Below are positions 31,124 to 41,707 of a DNA stretch of 54,990 nucleotides, piece after piece. The DNA lies in contig JAQXCA010000015.1 in NCBI GenBank assembly GCA_029252105.1, positions 1 through 54,990 of the forward strand. Direction: 5' to 3'. How positions within the stretch are numbered: position 1 is the first letter of the stretch; each line of letters starts with the position of its first letter. Source of the stretch: Flavobacteriaceae bacterium. GTDB taxonomy: Bacteria; Bacteroidota; Bacteroidia; Flavobacteriales; Flavobacteriaceae. A program made the translations under genes and the position numbers. The notes below the pieces were generated by a model. The model was not told the origin of the DNA. It saw only the letters and a program-made list of their open reading frames with translations, and did not search any database.

Positions 31124-31455
31124 TGCAAAAAAAATCAAACCGTTTTTTAAAACTACTAAAACCTTTTAAGACTATTTATTTTCTTGTTTTGGTTATATTT
31201 ATTGTTTGGATGGTTATTTTTGATGCAAATTCATGGCTCATCCACAACGATTTAAATGATGACATTGAAGATTTGAATTCTAAAATTGAATTTTATAATA
31301 GTGAGATTAAAAGTGACCAAAGAGAAATTAATACCTTGAATTCTCCAGACGGCATTGAAACATATGCTCGTGAGCATTATAAAATGAAAAAAGAAAATGA
31401 AGTTGTTTATATTATTGAAGATGCAGATAGTTTAAACGTAAATAAAAATGAGTAA
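31123..31455 (+). CDS. Septum formation initiator family protein (FtsB/DivIC-like)
   Basis: Single TM followed by coiled coil and GIETYAREHYKMKKENEVVYII motif. Confidence 0.85.
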   Translation: MQKKSNRFLKLLKPFKTIYFLVLVIFIVWMVIFDANSWLIHNDLNDDIEDLNSKIEFYNSEIKSDQREINTLNSPDGIETYAREHYKMKKENEVVYIIEDADSLNVNKNE

Positions 31456-32818
31456 CTCGAAGCTTTTTGAAAATTTTAATCCCACTTCTGCGAAGGCGTG
31501 GAAGCAAAAGATTCAATTTGAACTTCAAGGAGAGGATTTTAACGATCGTCTAGTTTGGAATTCTATCGAGGGTATTGATGTAAAACCATTTTATCATTCT
31601 GAAACCTATTTAAAAGCTCCTAGAATTCATCATAACGCATCCAATTGGAAAATAGGATATTCTATTTATGTGAATTCTGAAGAAAAAAGTAACCTCCACG
31701 CTGTTAAATGGATTAAAAAGGGCGCAGAAAGCCTGCATTTTACACTTCCAACAGATAAAATTTCGATTGACGAACTTTTAAAAAACATAGATACTTCTAC
31801 AGTTTCTACTTATTTTGAACCTTTATTTCTTTCTGAAAAATTAATCAAAAACCTTCAAGCTTATTCACAAAAAAACAATAGTTTATTTTTTGTCTTACAA
31901 GATCCCGTAGGGCATTTGGCACGCTCTGGAAATTGGCATGAAAACCTAAAAACAGATGTTCAAAAATTAAAACAAAGTTTATCTTTAGGAGCGAATTTAA
32001 AAAGTGTAATTTCTGTTGACTTAGGCCTTTTTCAAAATGCTGGAGGTAGTATGGTTCAGCAACTCGCCTATACCCTAGCCCATTCCAATGAATACCTGAA
32101 TTTATTTCGTGGTGAAGCTATAAAATCTGTAGTTTTTAAAGTCTCTGTAGGAAGTAATTACTTTTTTGAAATTGCTAAACTTCAAGCGCTTCGTTTGTTA
32201 TGGCAAAGCCTAACAAAAGATTATGGACTTTCAATTGAGTGTCATATTCTTACGCAGCCCAGCTATCGTAATAAAACAATTTATGATTATAACATCAATA
32301 TGTTGCGCTCTACGACAGAGTGTATGAGTGCAATTTTAGGGAGTAGCGATACGATTATTAACATGCCATACGATCAACTGTTTCATAAAAGTAATGCGTT
32401 TGGAAGTCGCTTATCTATAAATCAGTTGTTAATTCTTAAAAACGAAAGTTATTTTAATACGGTTTCTAACCCTACTGAAGGCGTTTACTACATTGAATCA
32501 CTGACACAACAATTGGCCCAAAAATCATTAGATTTATTTAAAGAAATTGAGGCTCAAGGAGGTTTTTTAAAACTCCTTAAAGCGGGTAATGTGCAACGAA
32601 AACTAAAAGAACATGCACAAAAGGAAAGCGATTTATTTGACCAAGGTCAAGAAGGCCTTTTAGGAACACATTTCCAAATCAATGTTTCAGATAAAATGAA
32701 ATCTGATTTAGAAATTTATCCATTTATAAAACATAGTGCACGTAAAACACTACTTGAACCTATCATCCCTCGTAGAATTTCTGAGGAGATTGAACAAAAT
32801 CGATTGAAGGATGAGTAG
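31448..32818 (+). CDS. mutA: Methylmalonyl-CoA mutase small subunit
   Basis: Mutase barrel-like sequence, position directly upstream of mutB; no B12 domain. Confidence 0.87.
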   Translation: MSNSKLFENFNPTSAKAWKQKIQFELQGEDFNDRLVWNSIEGIDVKPFYHSETYLKAPRIHHNASNWKIGYSIYVNSEEKSNLHAVKWIKKGAESLHFTLPTDKISIDELLKNIDTSTVSTYFEPLFLSEKLIKNLQAYSQKNNSLFFVLQDPVGHLARSGNWHENLKTDVQKLKQSLSLGANLKSVISVDLGLFQNAGGSMVQQLAYTLAHSNEYLNLFRGEAIKSVVFKVSVGSNYFFEIAKLQALRLLWQSLTKDYGLSIECHILTQPSYRNKTIYDYNINMLRSTTECMSAILGSSDTIINMPYDQLFHKSNAFGSRLSINQLLILKNESYFNTVSNPTEGVYYIESLTQQLAQKSLDLFKEIEAQGGFLKLLKAGNVQRKLKEHAQKESDLFDQGQEGLLGTHFQINVSDKMKSDLEIYPFIKHSARKTLLEPIIPRRISEEIEQNRLKDE

Positions 32819-34928
32819 AAAAAAAGTGCAACATATTGTTTTAGATGGTGTTAAAGCAGAAGTTAAAGATAATACACGCTTTGAAACTGCTGAAACAATC
32901 GCTATACAATCTAAGTATTCGGAAAAAGATATAGCGTCTTTAAAGCATTTAAATTTTGCAGCAGGAATAGCACCATTTTTAAGAGGGCCTTACAGTACGA
33001 TGTATATACAACGCCCATGGACTATTCGTCAGTACGCTGGTTTTTCGACAGCTGAAGATAGTAATGCTTTTTATAAACGAAATTTAAAAGCGGGACAAAA
33101 GGGGTTGTCTATTGCTTTTGACTTGCCAACACATCGCGGTTATGATAGTGACCATGAACGCGTTGTAGGTGATGTAGGGAAAGCCGGAGTCGCTATAGAT
33201 TCTGTAGAAGATATGAAATTATTGTTTGATGAAATCCCATTAGATCAAATGAGCGTTTCAATGACAATGAATGGTGCCGTTTTACCGATTATGGCTTTTT
33301 ATATTGTCGCCGCAGAAGAACTGGGTGTTGAAAAGCATCAATTAAGTGGAACAATTCAAAATGATATTTTGAAAGAATTTATGGTGCGAAATACCTACAT
33401 ATATCCTCCAGAAGCTTCCATGAAAATTGTTTCTGATATTTTTGAATACACCAGTCAACACATGCCAAAATTTAATAGTATTAGCATTTCTGGATACCAT
33501 ATGCAAGAAGCAGGTGCCACCGCCGATATAGAACTTGCTTACACTCTAGCCAATGGTCTTGAGTATATCCGAAAAGGGTTAGATGCTGGCTTAGATATTG
33601 ATACATTTGCCCCTCGACTTTCATTTTTTTGGGGGATCGGGATGAATCATTTTATGGAAGTCGCAAAGCTTCGAGCTGCTCGTATGTTATGGGCTAAAAT
33701 CGTTGAGAAATTTAACCCTAAAAACCCAAAATCTTTAGCATTAAGAACCCATTGTCAAACCAGTGGATGGAGTCTAACGGAACAAGACCCTTTTAATAAT
33801 GTAGCGCGAACTTGTATAGAAGCTACTGCTGCTATTTTTGGAGGTACACAAAGTTTACACACAAATGCTTTGGATGAAGCTATTGCTTTACCTACTGATT
33901 TTTCAGCTCGAATTGCCAGAAACACTCAGATATACCTTCAAAAAGAAACACAAATCACTAAGACGGTGGATCCTTGGGCTGGAAGTTATTATGTTGAAAA
34001 ACTGACCCAAGAAATTGCTGAAAAAGCATGGGATCATATCGAAGAAATTGAAGCGCTTGGTGGCATGACAAAAGCCATAAAAACAGGGGTTCCAAAACTC
34101 AGAATTGAAGAAGCTGCCGCTAGAAAACAAGCTCGTATTGACTCTGGGCAAGATGTTATTATTGGGGTTAATTCGTATAAACTCAATGATGAAGATCCTT
34201 TACATATTTTAGAGGTTGATAACAAACGTGTTCGAGCACAGCAAATAGAGCGTTTAAAGCAAACTAAATCAGGTCGTGATTCAGAAAAAGTAAAGGCGAT
34301 TTTAGAAAAAATTTCGAAAGTTGCTGCTAGTGGGTCAGAAAATTTGTTAGCTTTAGCTGTGGAAGCTGCTAAACTACGTGCAACTTTAGGAGAAATTAGT
34401 ACTGCATTAGAACACGAGTTTGGAAGGTATAAAGCAGAAATAAAAACATTTTCGGGGGTGTATAGTAAAGAATTAAAAAATGACGAATCTTTTGAAAGCG
34501 CCAAGAAATTGGCCGATCAATTTGCGAAATTAGAAGGACGGCGTCCTAGAATAATGATTGCAAAAATGGGACAAGATGGACATGATCGTGGTGCTAAGGT
34601 TGTGGCTACTAGTTATGCAGATTTAGGGTTTGATGTTGATATTGGTCCTCTTTTTCAAACTGCGGAAGAAGCGGCAAAACAAGCCGTAGAAAATGATGTC
34701 CACATCTTAGGAATATCTTCATTAGCAGGTGGACACAAGACGTTAGTTCCTATTGTTATTAAAGCGTTAAAAACATATGGGCGCGAAGATATTATGGTTA
34801 TAGTTGGAGGTGTTATTCCTAAACAAGATTACCAATATTTGTTCGACGCAGGGACTGTTGCTATTTTTGGTCCAGGTACAAAAATCAGCAAAACTGCCAT
34901 TACAGTTTTGGATATATTAATAAATTAA
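32811..34928 (+). CDS. mutB: Methylmalonyl-CoA mutase large subunit
   Basis: [35 protein letters not shown]-terminal cobalamin motif [14 protein letters not shown]. Confidence 0.96.
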   Translation: MSRKKVQHIVLDGVKAEVKDNTRFETAETIAIQSKYSEKDIASLKHLNFAAGIAPFLRGPYSTMYIQRPWTIRQYAGFSTAEDSNAFYKRNLKAGQKGLSIAFDLPTHRGYDSDHERVVGDVGKAGVAIDSVEDMKLLFDEIPLDQMSVSMTMNGAVLPIMAFYIVAAEELGVEKHQLSGTIQNDILKEFMVRNTYIYPPEASMKIVSDIFEYTSQHMPKFNSISISGYHMQEAGATADIELAYTLANGLEYIRKGLDAGLDIDTFAPRLSFFWGIGMNHFMEVAKLRAARMLWAKIVEKFNPKNPKSLALRTHCQTSGWSLTEQDPFNNVARTCIEATAAIFGGTQSLHTNALDEAIALPTDFSARIARNTQIYLQKETQITKTVDPWAGSYYVEKLTQEIAEKAWDHIEEIEALGGMTKAIKTGVPKLRIEEAAARKQARIDSGQDVIIGVNSYKLNDEDPLHILEVDNKRVRAQQIERLKQTKSGRDSEKVKAILEKISKVAASGSENLLALAVEAAKLRATLGEISTALEHEFGRYKAEIKTFSGVYSKELKNDESFESAKKLADQFAKLEGRRPRIMIAKMGQDGHDRGAKVVATSYADLGFDVDIGPLFQTAEEAAKQAVENDVHILGISSLAGGHKTLVPIVIKALKTYGREDIMVIVGGVIPKQDYQYLFDAGTVAIFGPGTKISKTAITVLDILIN

Positions 34929-34995
34929 TTACCTTAGGCATATCTTTATCTAAATATATTTTTAATTAAGTTGCAAATGAAACCCCAAATCTCAT

Positions 34996-36087
34996 ATGTC
35001 ACTATCAAAAATAATAGCAATTGCAAATCAAAAAGGAGGTGTTGGTAAAACAACAACCGCTATAAATTTATCCTCTGCTTTAGGCGTGTTGGATAAAAAA
35101 GTATTGCTGATTGATGCAGACCCTCAAGCTAACGCTACTTCTGGTTTAGGGATTATTACAAAAAATATTGAATTTACAATTGTAAATATATTTAAAGGAG
35201 ATAACGATTTAGAACAATGCATTCTAAAAACACATAGTCCAAATTTAAAAATCATCCCGGGATCAATTAAACTGTCTAAGATTGAAATAAATGTTAAAAA
35301 CCCCAATTTAAAGCGTTTAAAAGTAGCCTTAGATTCATTGAGAAATGAATTTGACTATATCATTATAGATTGCTCACCTTCGTTGGGTTATCTAACTTTG
35401 AGTTCATTTGTTGCTTCTGACTCCATTATCATTCCTGTTCAATGTGAGTTTTATGCGTTAAACGGATTACAGAAATTATTAACAACTATTAAAAGCGTCA
35501 AAACTAATTTCAATTCAAACCTAGACATTGAAGGGGTTTTGGTTACCATGTATGACGGACGACTTAGCCATAACAACCATATTATTAGCGAATTAAGGGA
35601 GCATTTTCAAGGCCTTATATTTAAAACCATTGTCAAAAGAAACATAAGCTTAAGTGAAGCACCAAGTTTTGGCACCAGTGTTTTAGATTATAAAGTGTCA
35701 AGTGAAGGCTCTACAAACTACCTCAATCTATCTCGAGAAATTATGAAAAATCAATCCTTTAAAAAACAAAAAACTTTAGGGAAAAAGATACCCCAGATTT
35801 TACAAGAAACAAAAGAAGATGTATCGTTTATTGCTACTGAAAAAGAACGAAATTTAAATAATTATAAACCATTTTCATTGAAACATAAAAATTTCGATAA
35901 ACTGATTGGATGTACAAAAAATGAAGTCATAACTTTATTAGGCCTAGTCTATAATGACATACACAGTAATATTTGGATGTATCGTATTTCCGAAAAAACA
36001 AGTATGTTTAGAAAAAAATTTCTTTATGTATATTTTAAAAGAAACAGTGTAAAGTACATTCAATTAAGACGATTTAAGTTCCGTTGA
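34996..36087 (+). CDS. ParA family ATPase with extra ~110-aa C-terminal domain
   Basis: KGGVGKTTTAINLSSALG deviant Walker A, LLIDADPQANATSGLG, IIIDCSPSLG; extension beyond ParA core from about residue 255. Confidence 0.9.
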   Translation: MSLSKIIAIANQKGGVGKTTTAINLSSALGVLDKKVLLIDADPQANATSGLGIITKNIEFTIVNIFKGDNDLEQCILKTHSPNLKIIPGSIKLSKIEINVKNPNLKRLKVALDSLRNEFDYIIIDCSPSLGYLTLSSFVASDSIIIPVQCEFYALNGLQKLLTTIKSVKTNFNSNLDIEGVLVTMYDGRLSHNNHIISELREHFQGLIFKTIVKRNISLSEAPSFGTSVLDYKVSSEGSTNYLNLSREIMKNQSFKKQKTLGKKIPQILQETKEDVSFIATEKERNLNNYKPFSLKHKNFDKLIGCTKNEVITLLGLVYNDIHSNIWMYRISEKTSMFRKKFLYVYFKRNSVKYIQLRRFKFR

Positions 36088-36168
36088 AAACTTGATTAAA
36101 TTCTTAAACAATTTGGTTAATATTCCTCATAAATAATTGTATTTTTACCTAAATAAAACAAACCATTA

Positions 36169-36930
36169 ATGGGAAAACTCATTGCTATAGCAAATCAAAA
36201 AGGAGGCGTTGGAAAAACTACAACCACGGTTAATCTCGCTGCTTGCTTAGGAGTTTTGGATAAAAAAGTCTTATTAATTGATGCAGACCCGCAAGCTAAT
36301 GCCTCATCTGGACTTGGAATTGATGTTGATGCTGTAAAATTTGGCACCTATCAATTATTAGAACATAATTGTACGGCAGAACAAGCCATCCAAAAAACAT
36401 CTGCTACAAATGTTGATATTATACCCGCTCATATAGATCTTGTTGCCATTGAAATTGAATTAGTGAATATGGAGCAACGGGAATACATGCTTAAACAAGT
36501 TATTGAGACTGTTAGATCTAATTACGATTATATTCTTATAGATTGTGCGCCCTCTTTAGGATTATTGACACTAAATGCATTGACAGCAGCCGACTCCGTT
36601 ATTATTCCTATTCAATGTGAATACTTTGCCTTAGAAGGCTTAGGGAAGTTATTAAATACCATTAAAAGTGTTCAAAAAATTCATAATGAACACTTAGATA
36701 TTGAAGGGTTATTACTAACTATGTATGATTCTAGACTTCGACTGTCTAACCAAGTGGTAGAAGAAGTTCAAAATCATTTTTCAAACATGGTTTTTAAAAC
36801 TATTATACAACGAAATGTACGACTAAGTGAAGCCCCAAGCCACGGAGAAAGCATAATTTATTATGACGTAAATAGTAAAGGTGCTACAAATTACTTAAGT
36901 TTGGCTAAAGAAATCATCAGTAAACAGTAA
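36169..36930 (+). CDS. parA: Chromosome partitioning ATPase ParA/Soj
   Basis: IANQKGGVGKTTTTVNLAACLG; directly upstream of parB. Confidence 0.95.
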   Translation: MGKLIAIANQKGGVGKTTTTVNLAACLGVLDKKVLLIDADPQANASSGLGIDVDAVKFGTYQLLEHNCTAEQAIQKTSATNVDIIPAHIDLVAIEIELVNMEQREYMLKQVIETVRSNYDYILIDCAPSLGLLTLNALTAADSVIIPIQCEYFALEGLGKLLNTIKSVQKIHNEHLDIEGLLLTMYDSRLRLSNQVVEEVQNHFSNMVFKTIIQRNVRLSEAPSHGESIIYYDVNSKGATNYLSLAKEIISKQ

Positions 36931-36934
36931 TATA

Positions 36935-37834
36935 ATGGCCAAAGCTTTTAAAAAACAAGCATTAGGACGCGGACTATCTGCTCTTTTACAAGATTCTAAA
37001 GTGGGAGATAATTCCCTTGGAGTTGAGAACAATAGTACCCAAATTGGAACTATTGTCGAATTGGAGTTAGATTTCATTGAAGTCAATCCATTCCAACCTC
37101 GTACTCAATTCAAAGAAGAAACTATTCGTGAACTAGCATCATCTATTCAAGAATTAGGAGTTATTCAACCTATAACAGTACGTGAAACCAAAGCCAATAC
37201 ATTTCAATTAGTTTCTGGTGAACGTCGTTTTAGAGCTTCTAAATTATTAGATTTTAAAACAATTCCTGCTTATATTCGAGTTGCTAATGATCAAGAAGCG
37301 TTAGAAATGGCGTTAGTTGAAAATATTCAACGTCAGGATCTAGATCCTATCGAAATAGCATTAAGCTATCAACGATTAATTGAAGATATACAGTTGACCC
37401 AAGAACAAATGAGTCAACGCGTTGGAAAAAAAAGATCTACAATTGCTAATTATTTACGCTTACTAAAATTAGACCCCTTAATTCAAACAGGAATGCGTGA
37501 CGGGTTTATTAGTATGGGGCACGGAAGAGCAATTGTAAATATTAATTCTCACGCAGATCAAATTACTATTTATAAAGAAATTTTAGCGAATAAATTATCC
37601 GTGAGAGCTACAGAAACTCTTGTTAAGAGTTACAATACCCCAAAAGCTGTAAAACCCACGAAAAACAATGATCTGCCTGAATTTGTAAAAAATGGAGTTC
37701 AAAAAATCGCTTCCTATTTTGGTCATAAAATAGAAGTGAAAATGGAAAAAAAAGGTGGTGGAAAAATACTAATTCCATTTCATTCCGAAGAAGATTATGA
37801 TCGCATCTTAAAATTAATAGAACGTGATAAATAG
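36935..37834 (+). CDS. parB: Chromosome partitioning protein ParB
   Basis: GRGLSALL, NPFQPRTQF, GERRFRAS, ALVENIQRQDLDPIEIA motifs. Confidence 0.95.
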   Translation: MAKAFKKQALGRGLSALLQDSKVGDNSLGVENNSTQIGTIVELELDFIEVNPFQPRTQFKEETIRELASSIQELGVIQPITVRETKANTFQLVSGERRFRASKLLDFKTIPAYIRVANDQEALEMALVENIQRQDLDPIEIALSYQRLIEDIQLTQEQMSQRVGKKRSTIANYLRLLKLDPLIQTGMRDGFISMGHGRAIVNINSHADQITIYKEILANKLSVRATETLVKSYNTPKAVKPTKNNDLPEFVKNGVQKIASYFGHKIEVKMEKKGGGKILIPFHSEEDYDRILKLIERDK

Positions 37835-38402
37835 GTATTTGCTCATTGTATTTTTTTGTGGATATTCGTTAACTAGTTTTGCTCAAAACGCTGAGGAAGC
37901 AGAAAAAGAGTCAGATACTGTAGAGTTTAAATCCAGTACTATTGATCCCTTGGCCCCCTCAAGAGCCGCTTTCTACTCGGCAATTTTACCAGGTTTGGGG
38001 CAAGCCGTTAATAAGAAGTACTGGAAAATACCCATTGTGTATGCAGCATTAGGAACAAGTATTTACCTGTATTTAGATAATGACAAAACATATGATCGTT
38101 ATAGGAATGCCTACAAAAGACGATTAGCAGGTTTTACTGATGATGAATTTTATGGCAATACAAATATACCGCTTTTATCAAATGAATCTCTAATTCGTGC
38201 ACAACGTACTCTGAAACGAAATAAAGAATTATCCTTGTTAATTTCTATAGGACTTTATGCATTAAATATTATTGATGCTAATGTTGATGCCCATTTATTG
38301 CAGTATAACATGGATCAAAATTTAGCTATCAACCCATTTATTGACTTTGACACACCAGATACTTCAGCACAACTAGGATTATCTTTGAATTTTAAATTTT
38401 AA
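37824..38402 (+). CDS. DUF5683 domain-containing protein (GTG start)
   Basis: Signal peptide; PSRAAFYSAILPGLGQAVNKKYWKIPIVYAALG motif. Confidence 0.85.
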   Translation: MINRYLLIVFFCGYSLTSFAQNAEEAEKESDTVEFKSSTIDPLAPSRAAFYSAILPGLGQAVNKKYWKIPIVYAALGTSIYLYLDNDKTYDRYRNAYKRRLAGFTDDEFYGNTNIPLLSNESLIRAQRTLKRNKELSLLISIGLYALNIIDANVDAHLLQYNMDQNLAINPFIDFDTPDTSAQLGLSLNFKF

Positions 38403-38403
38403 T

Positions 38404-39108
38404 ATGAAAATAGCATTATTAGGCTACGGCAAAATGGGGAAAGTAATTGAGAAAATTGCTATTAGTCGTGGCCATGAAATAACATTAAAGATTGATAAAG
38501 ATAGTCTACCCTACGACATTACAACTGTAGATGTAGCCATTGATTTTAGTATGCCTAGCGCAGCGGTTGAGAATATTAGCATGGCACTAAACAATGGAAT
38601 TCCTATAATTTCTGGTACTACTGGATGGCTTTCTGAAATGGGAACTGTTAAGGCATTATGTGATTCCAAAAATGGGGCATTTATATATGCTTCAAATTTT
38701 AGTTTGGGAGTCAATATATGCTTTGAACTCAATAAACATTTAGCAAAAATGATGAGTAATCTCACAGACTACTCCATAAACCTTGAAGAGATTCATCACA
38801 CTCAAAAACAAGACGCTCCATCTGGAACAGCCATCACGCTTGCCGAGGGCGTATTAGAACATAGTACATATGATTCTTGGGACTTGGCGCCCACTAAGGA
38901 TGAACATAAATTAGCAATTACTGCCAAACGTATTGATGAAGTCCCTGGAACACATACGGTCAATTATGAATCTAAAGTGGACACTATTTCTCTCACGCAC
39001 ACCGCTCATACAAGAGAAGGTTTTGGATTAGGAGCTGTAGTCGCAGCAGAATGGCTCATCGGAAAAACTGGGATTTTCACAATGAATGATGTATTAAACA
39101 TTGGTTAA
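38404..39108 (+). CDS. dapB: 4-hydroxy-tetrahydrodipicolinate reductase
   Basis: ALLGYGKMGKVIE, SGTTGW, EIHHTQKQDAPSGTA motifs. Confidence 0.94.
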   Translation: MKIALLGYGKMGKVIEKIAISRGHEITLKIDKDSLPYDITTVDVAIDFSMPSAAVENISMALNNGIPIISGTTGWLSEMGTVKALCDSKNGAFIYASNFSLGVNICFELNKHLAKMMSNLTDYSINLEEIHHTQKQDAPSGTAITLAEGVLEHSTYDSWDLAPTKDEHKLAITAKRIDEVPGTHTVNYESKVDTISLTHTAHTREGFGLGAVVAAEWLIGKTGIFTMNDVLNIG

Positions 39109-39112
39109 ACGC

Positions 39113-39143
39113 TTGAAAAAAATCGTATTAACCTATAAATTTG
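39113..39143 (+). promoter_or_regulatory. Bacteroidetes-type promoter for lepB
   Basis: TTG (39113-39115), 20-bp spacer, TAAATTTG (39136-39143); 26 bp before ATG. Confidence 0.6.
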
Positions 39144-39169
39144 ACATTTAAATTAACATATAAAATATT

Positions 39170-40771
39170 ATGACTTTATCACAATGGTTTATTTTTTTCT
39201 TAGGAGTACAACTGATACATGGACTGGGAACTTGGAAACTATACATTAAATCTGACCGAAAGGCATGGGAAGCATTTGTGCCAATTTACAACGGTATCGT
39301 CTTCATGAAAATACTCAACCGACCAACATGGTGGGTAGCCTTGTTATTTTTACCTGTGATCAGTTTAATTATGATGATTATCATCTGGGTAGAAACCGCA
39401 CGTAGCTTTGGGAAAAATACCACAACGGATACAGTTTTATCTGTATTATCTCTTGGGTTTTATGCTTATTATTTAAACTATTTTACAGACGTAAAGCACA
39501 AAAAAGAAAGAAGTTTAGCTCCTAAATCTGGTTCAGGAGAATGGACAAGTTCTATATTGTTTGCAATAGTTGCAGCTACAGTTGTTCATACCTATTCTCT
39601 TCAACCGTATGTGATTCCTTCTTCATCTCTTGAAAAATCACTTTTAGTAGGCGATTTTTTAATTGTGAGTAAAATGCACTATGGTCCTCGAGTACCCATG
39701 ACCACTATAGGACTTCCTATGGTACATGATACAATTCCGATCATAAATGTAAAATCCTATTTATTTAATGATAGACTTGAAGTACAAAACACATCTTTAA
39801 AAAATAAATTTCAGCTCCCCTATTTACGAGTTCCTGGATGGGAAAACATCGAGCGTAATGATATTGTTGTGTTTAATCAACCAGCAGATACGTTACTAGA
39901 TATGAATGATTTTAGACCTGATAGAAACTATTACAAACCCATCGATAAAAAAACAAATTTAGTTAAGCGCTGTGTGGCGATAGCAGGAGATACTCTGGAA
40001 ATTAGAGATGGTTATGTATATATTAATGGCATTCAAAATGAACTTCCGGACCGTGCTAGATTACAATTTAGTTATGAAGTCACCTTAAAACCCGGTAAAA
40101 CATTTGAAAGAAGTATTATACAACAGTTAAAAACACGTTATGATATCACAGATGGCATTTATGCTACTGGGAGTAAAATTATTATACCTGCGGCTTCAGA
40201 TGCTGCAGTGAAAGTGTTTAAAAATCATCCTAGCGTTGCGAGTATAACGCGCTATATCGAGCCTGAAGGAAACGCGGATTCTGGATTATTCCCTCAGGAT
40301 CCTAGCTACGATTGGAACCGTGATTTTTTTGGTCCACTATACATCCCTGAAGAAGGAAAAACATTAGCGATTAATTTAAAAAACCTTCCTGTCTACAAAC
40401 GACTCTTGACTGAATATGAAGGAAACTCAGTAAGCACTAAAGGAAATCAGATTTACATAAATGGACAGCTTGCAGATTCTTATACATTTAAACAAAACTA
40501 CTATTGGATGATGGGTGACAACCGTCATAACTCCATAGATGCTAGAGCATGGGGTTTTGTCCCTTTTAACCACGTCGTTGGGAAACCCGTATTTATTTGG
40601 ATGAGTTGGGACACGAACGGAACAGGATTCAATAAGATACGTTGGGATCGCGTATTCACAACTGTTCATCCAGATGGTGAACGCACTTCTTATTTTATTC
40701 CATTCTTAGTCTTATTAGCTGTTTGGTGGGGATTCAATAAGTGGCGTAAAAGAAAGAATGCAACGGTCTAA
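39170..40771 (+). CDS. lepB: Signal peptidase I with N-terminal DUF5684-like membrane region
   Basis: VIPSSSLEKSLLVGDFLIVSK, LVKRCVAIAGDTLEI and YYWMMGDNRHNSIDARAWGFVP boxes. Confidence 0.93.
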   Translation: MTLSQWFIFFLGVQLIHGLGTWKLYIKSDRKAWEAFVPIYNGIVFMKILNRPTWWVALLFLPVISLIMMIIIWVETARSFGKNTTTDTVLSVLSLGFYAYYLNYFTDVKHKKERSLAPKSGSGEWTSSILFAIVAATVVHTYSLQPYVIPSSSLEKSLLVGDFLIVSKMHYGPRVPMTTIGLPMVHDTIPIINVKSYLFNDRLEVQNTSLKNKFQLPYLRVPGWENIERNDIVVFNQPADTLLDMNDFRPDRNYYKPIDKKTNLVKRCVAIAGDTLEIRDGYVYINGIQNELPDRARLQFSYEVTLKPGKTFERSIIQQLKTRYDITDGIYATGSKIIIPAASDAAVKVFKNHPSVASITRYIEPEGNADSGLFPQDPSYDWNRDFFGPLYIPEEGKTLAINLKNLPVYKRLLTEYEGNSVSTKGNQIYINGQLADSYTFKQNYYWMMGDNRHNSIDARAWGFVPFNHVVGKPVFIWMSWDTNGTGFNKIRWDRVFTTVHPDGERTSYFIPFLVLLAVWWGFNKWRKRKNATV

Positions 40772-40780
40772 TCCATTTAT

Positions 40781-41395
40781 ATGACACTTCTATACCCAAC
40801 GTATTTACCAAACATTGCAACTTATACAGTGTTGGTTCAAAACAACGATTCCGTATTTGAAGTACACGATTCTTATCAAAAACAAACTTATAGAAATCGA
40901 AGTCATATTTATGGGGCAAACGGAAAATTGAGCCTAAATATACCCGTTAATTACTCCCAAAACAATAGACAAAATACCCAAGAAGTTAAAATTGATAATA
41001 CATCTAAATGGCAGTCGATACACTGGAAATCCATAGAAAGTGCCTATAAGACTTCGCCGTTTTTTGAATATTATGAGGATGATTTAGTAGAACTCTATAC
41101 CACGTCGAAAGCGTCACTTTTAGAATTTAATTTTGAATGCATCGCAGTAATCAATCAATGTTTGGGTTTTGAACGTGAAATTTCAAAATCTGAACAGTTT
41201 ACAAAAATATCTTCAGAAACCGATTATCGATTTTTAGTCAATGCTCGTAAAGAGGCTACTATTGAAACCACGGCCTATATTCAGGTTTTCCAAGAAAAGT
41301 ATGGGTTCATAAACAATTTAAGTATCTTAGATTTATTATTTAACGAAGGCCCAAATGCTTTAAGTTATCTAAAAAACCAACCTCTTACTTTCTAA
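40781..41395 (+). CDS. WbqC family protein
   Basis: LYPTYLPNIATYTVL, YQKQTYRNRSHIYGANGKLSLNIPV motifs. Confidence 0.82.
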   Translation: MTLLYPTYLPNIATYTVLVQNNDSVFEVHDSYQKQTYRNRSHIYGANGKLSLNIPVNYSQNNRQNTQEVKIDNTSKWQSIHWKSIESAYKTSPFFEYYEDDLVELYTTSKASLLEFNFECIAVINQCLGFEREISKSEQFTKISSETDYRFLVNARKEATIETTAYIQVFQEKYGFINNLSILDLLFNEGPNALSYLKNQPLTF

Positions 41396-41398
41396 TAT

Positions 41399-41707
41399 AT
41401 GGTACAAGGCGTTGCCCATTATGGGATACATTTTTTAGTTCCCTTTATGGTAGTATTACTGTTTTATAAAAAACAATGGCTGAAATCCTACGCAGTTGTT
41501 TTAAGTACTTTTGTTATAGATTTAGATCACTTTCTAGCAACACCTTTTTTTGATTCTCAGAGATGTAGCATCGATTTTCACCTCCTTCACTCCTACGCTG
41601 CAATTGGAGTTTATTTGTGTCTATTAGTGCCTTCAAGAACACGTTTAGTTGGAATGGGACTTTGTATTCACATCATTGCTGACCTCTGCGATTGTTTATT
41701 TATGTAG
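41399..41707 (+). CDS. DUF6122-like small membrane protein
   Basis: HYGIHFLVPFMV, VIDLDHFLATPFFDSQRCSIDFHLLHS motifs. Confidence 0.75.
   Translation: MVQGVAHYGIHFLVPFMVVLLFYKKQWLKSYAVVLSTFVIDLDHFLATPFFDSQRCSIDFHLLHSYAAIGVYLCLLVPSRTRLVGMGLCIHIIADLCDCLFM

Noticed and set aside
37180-37189. ACGTGAAACC resembling half of a parS site (TGTTTCACGTGAAACA) inside parB
   Set aside because: Only the right half matches; the left half (AACAGT) does not complete the palindrome, and the codons fit ParB (VRETKA).
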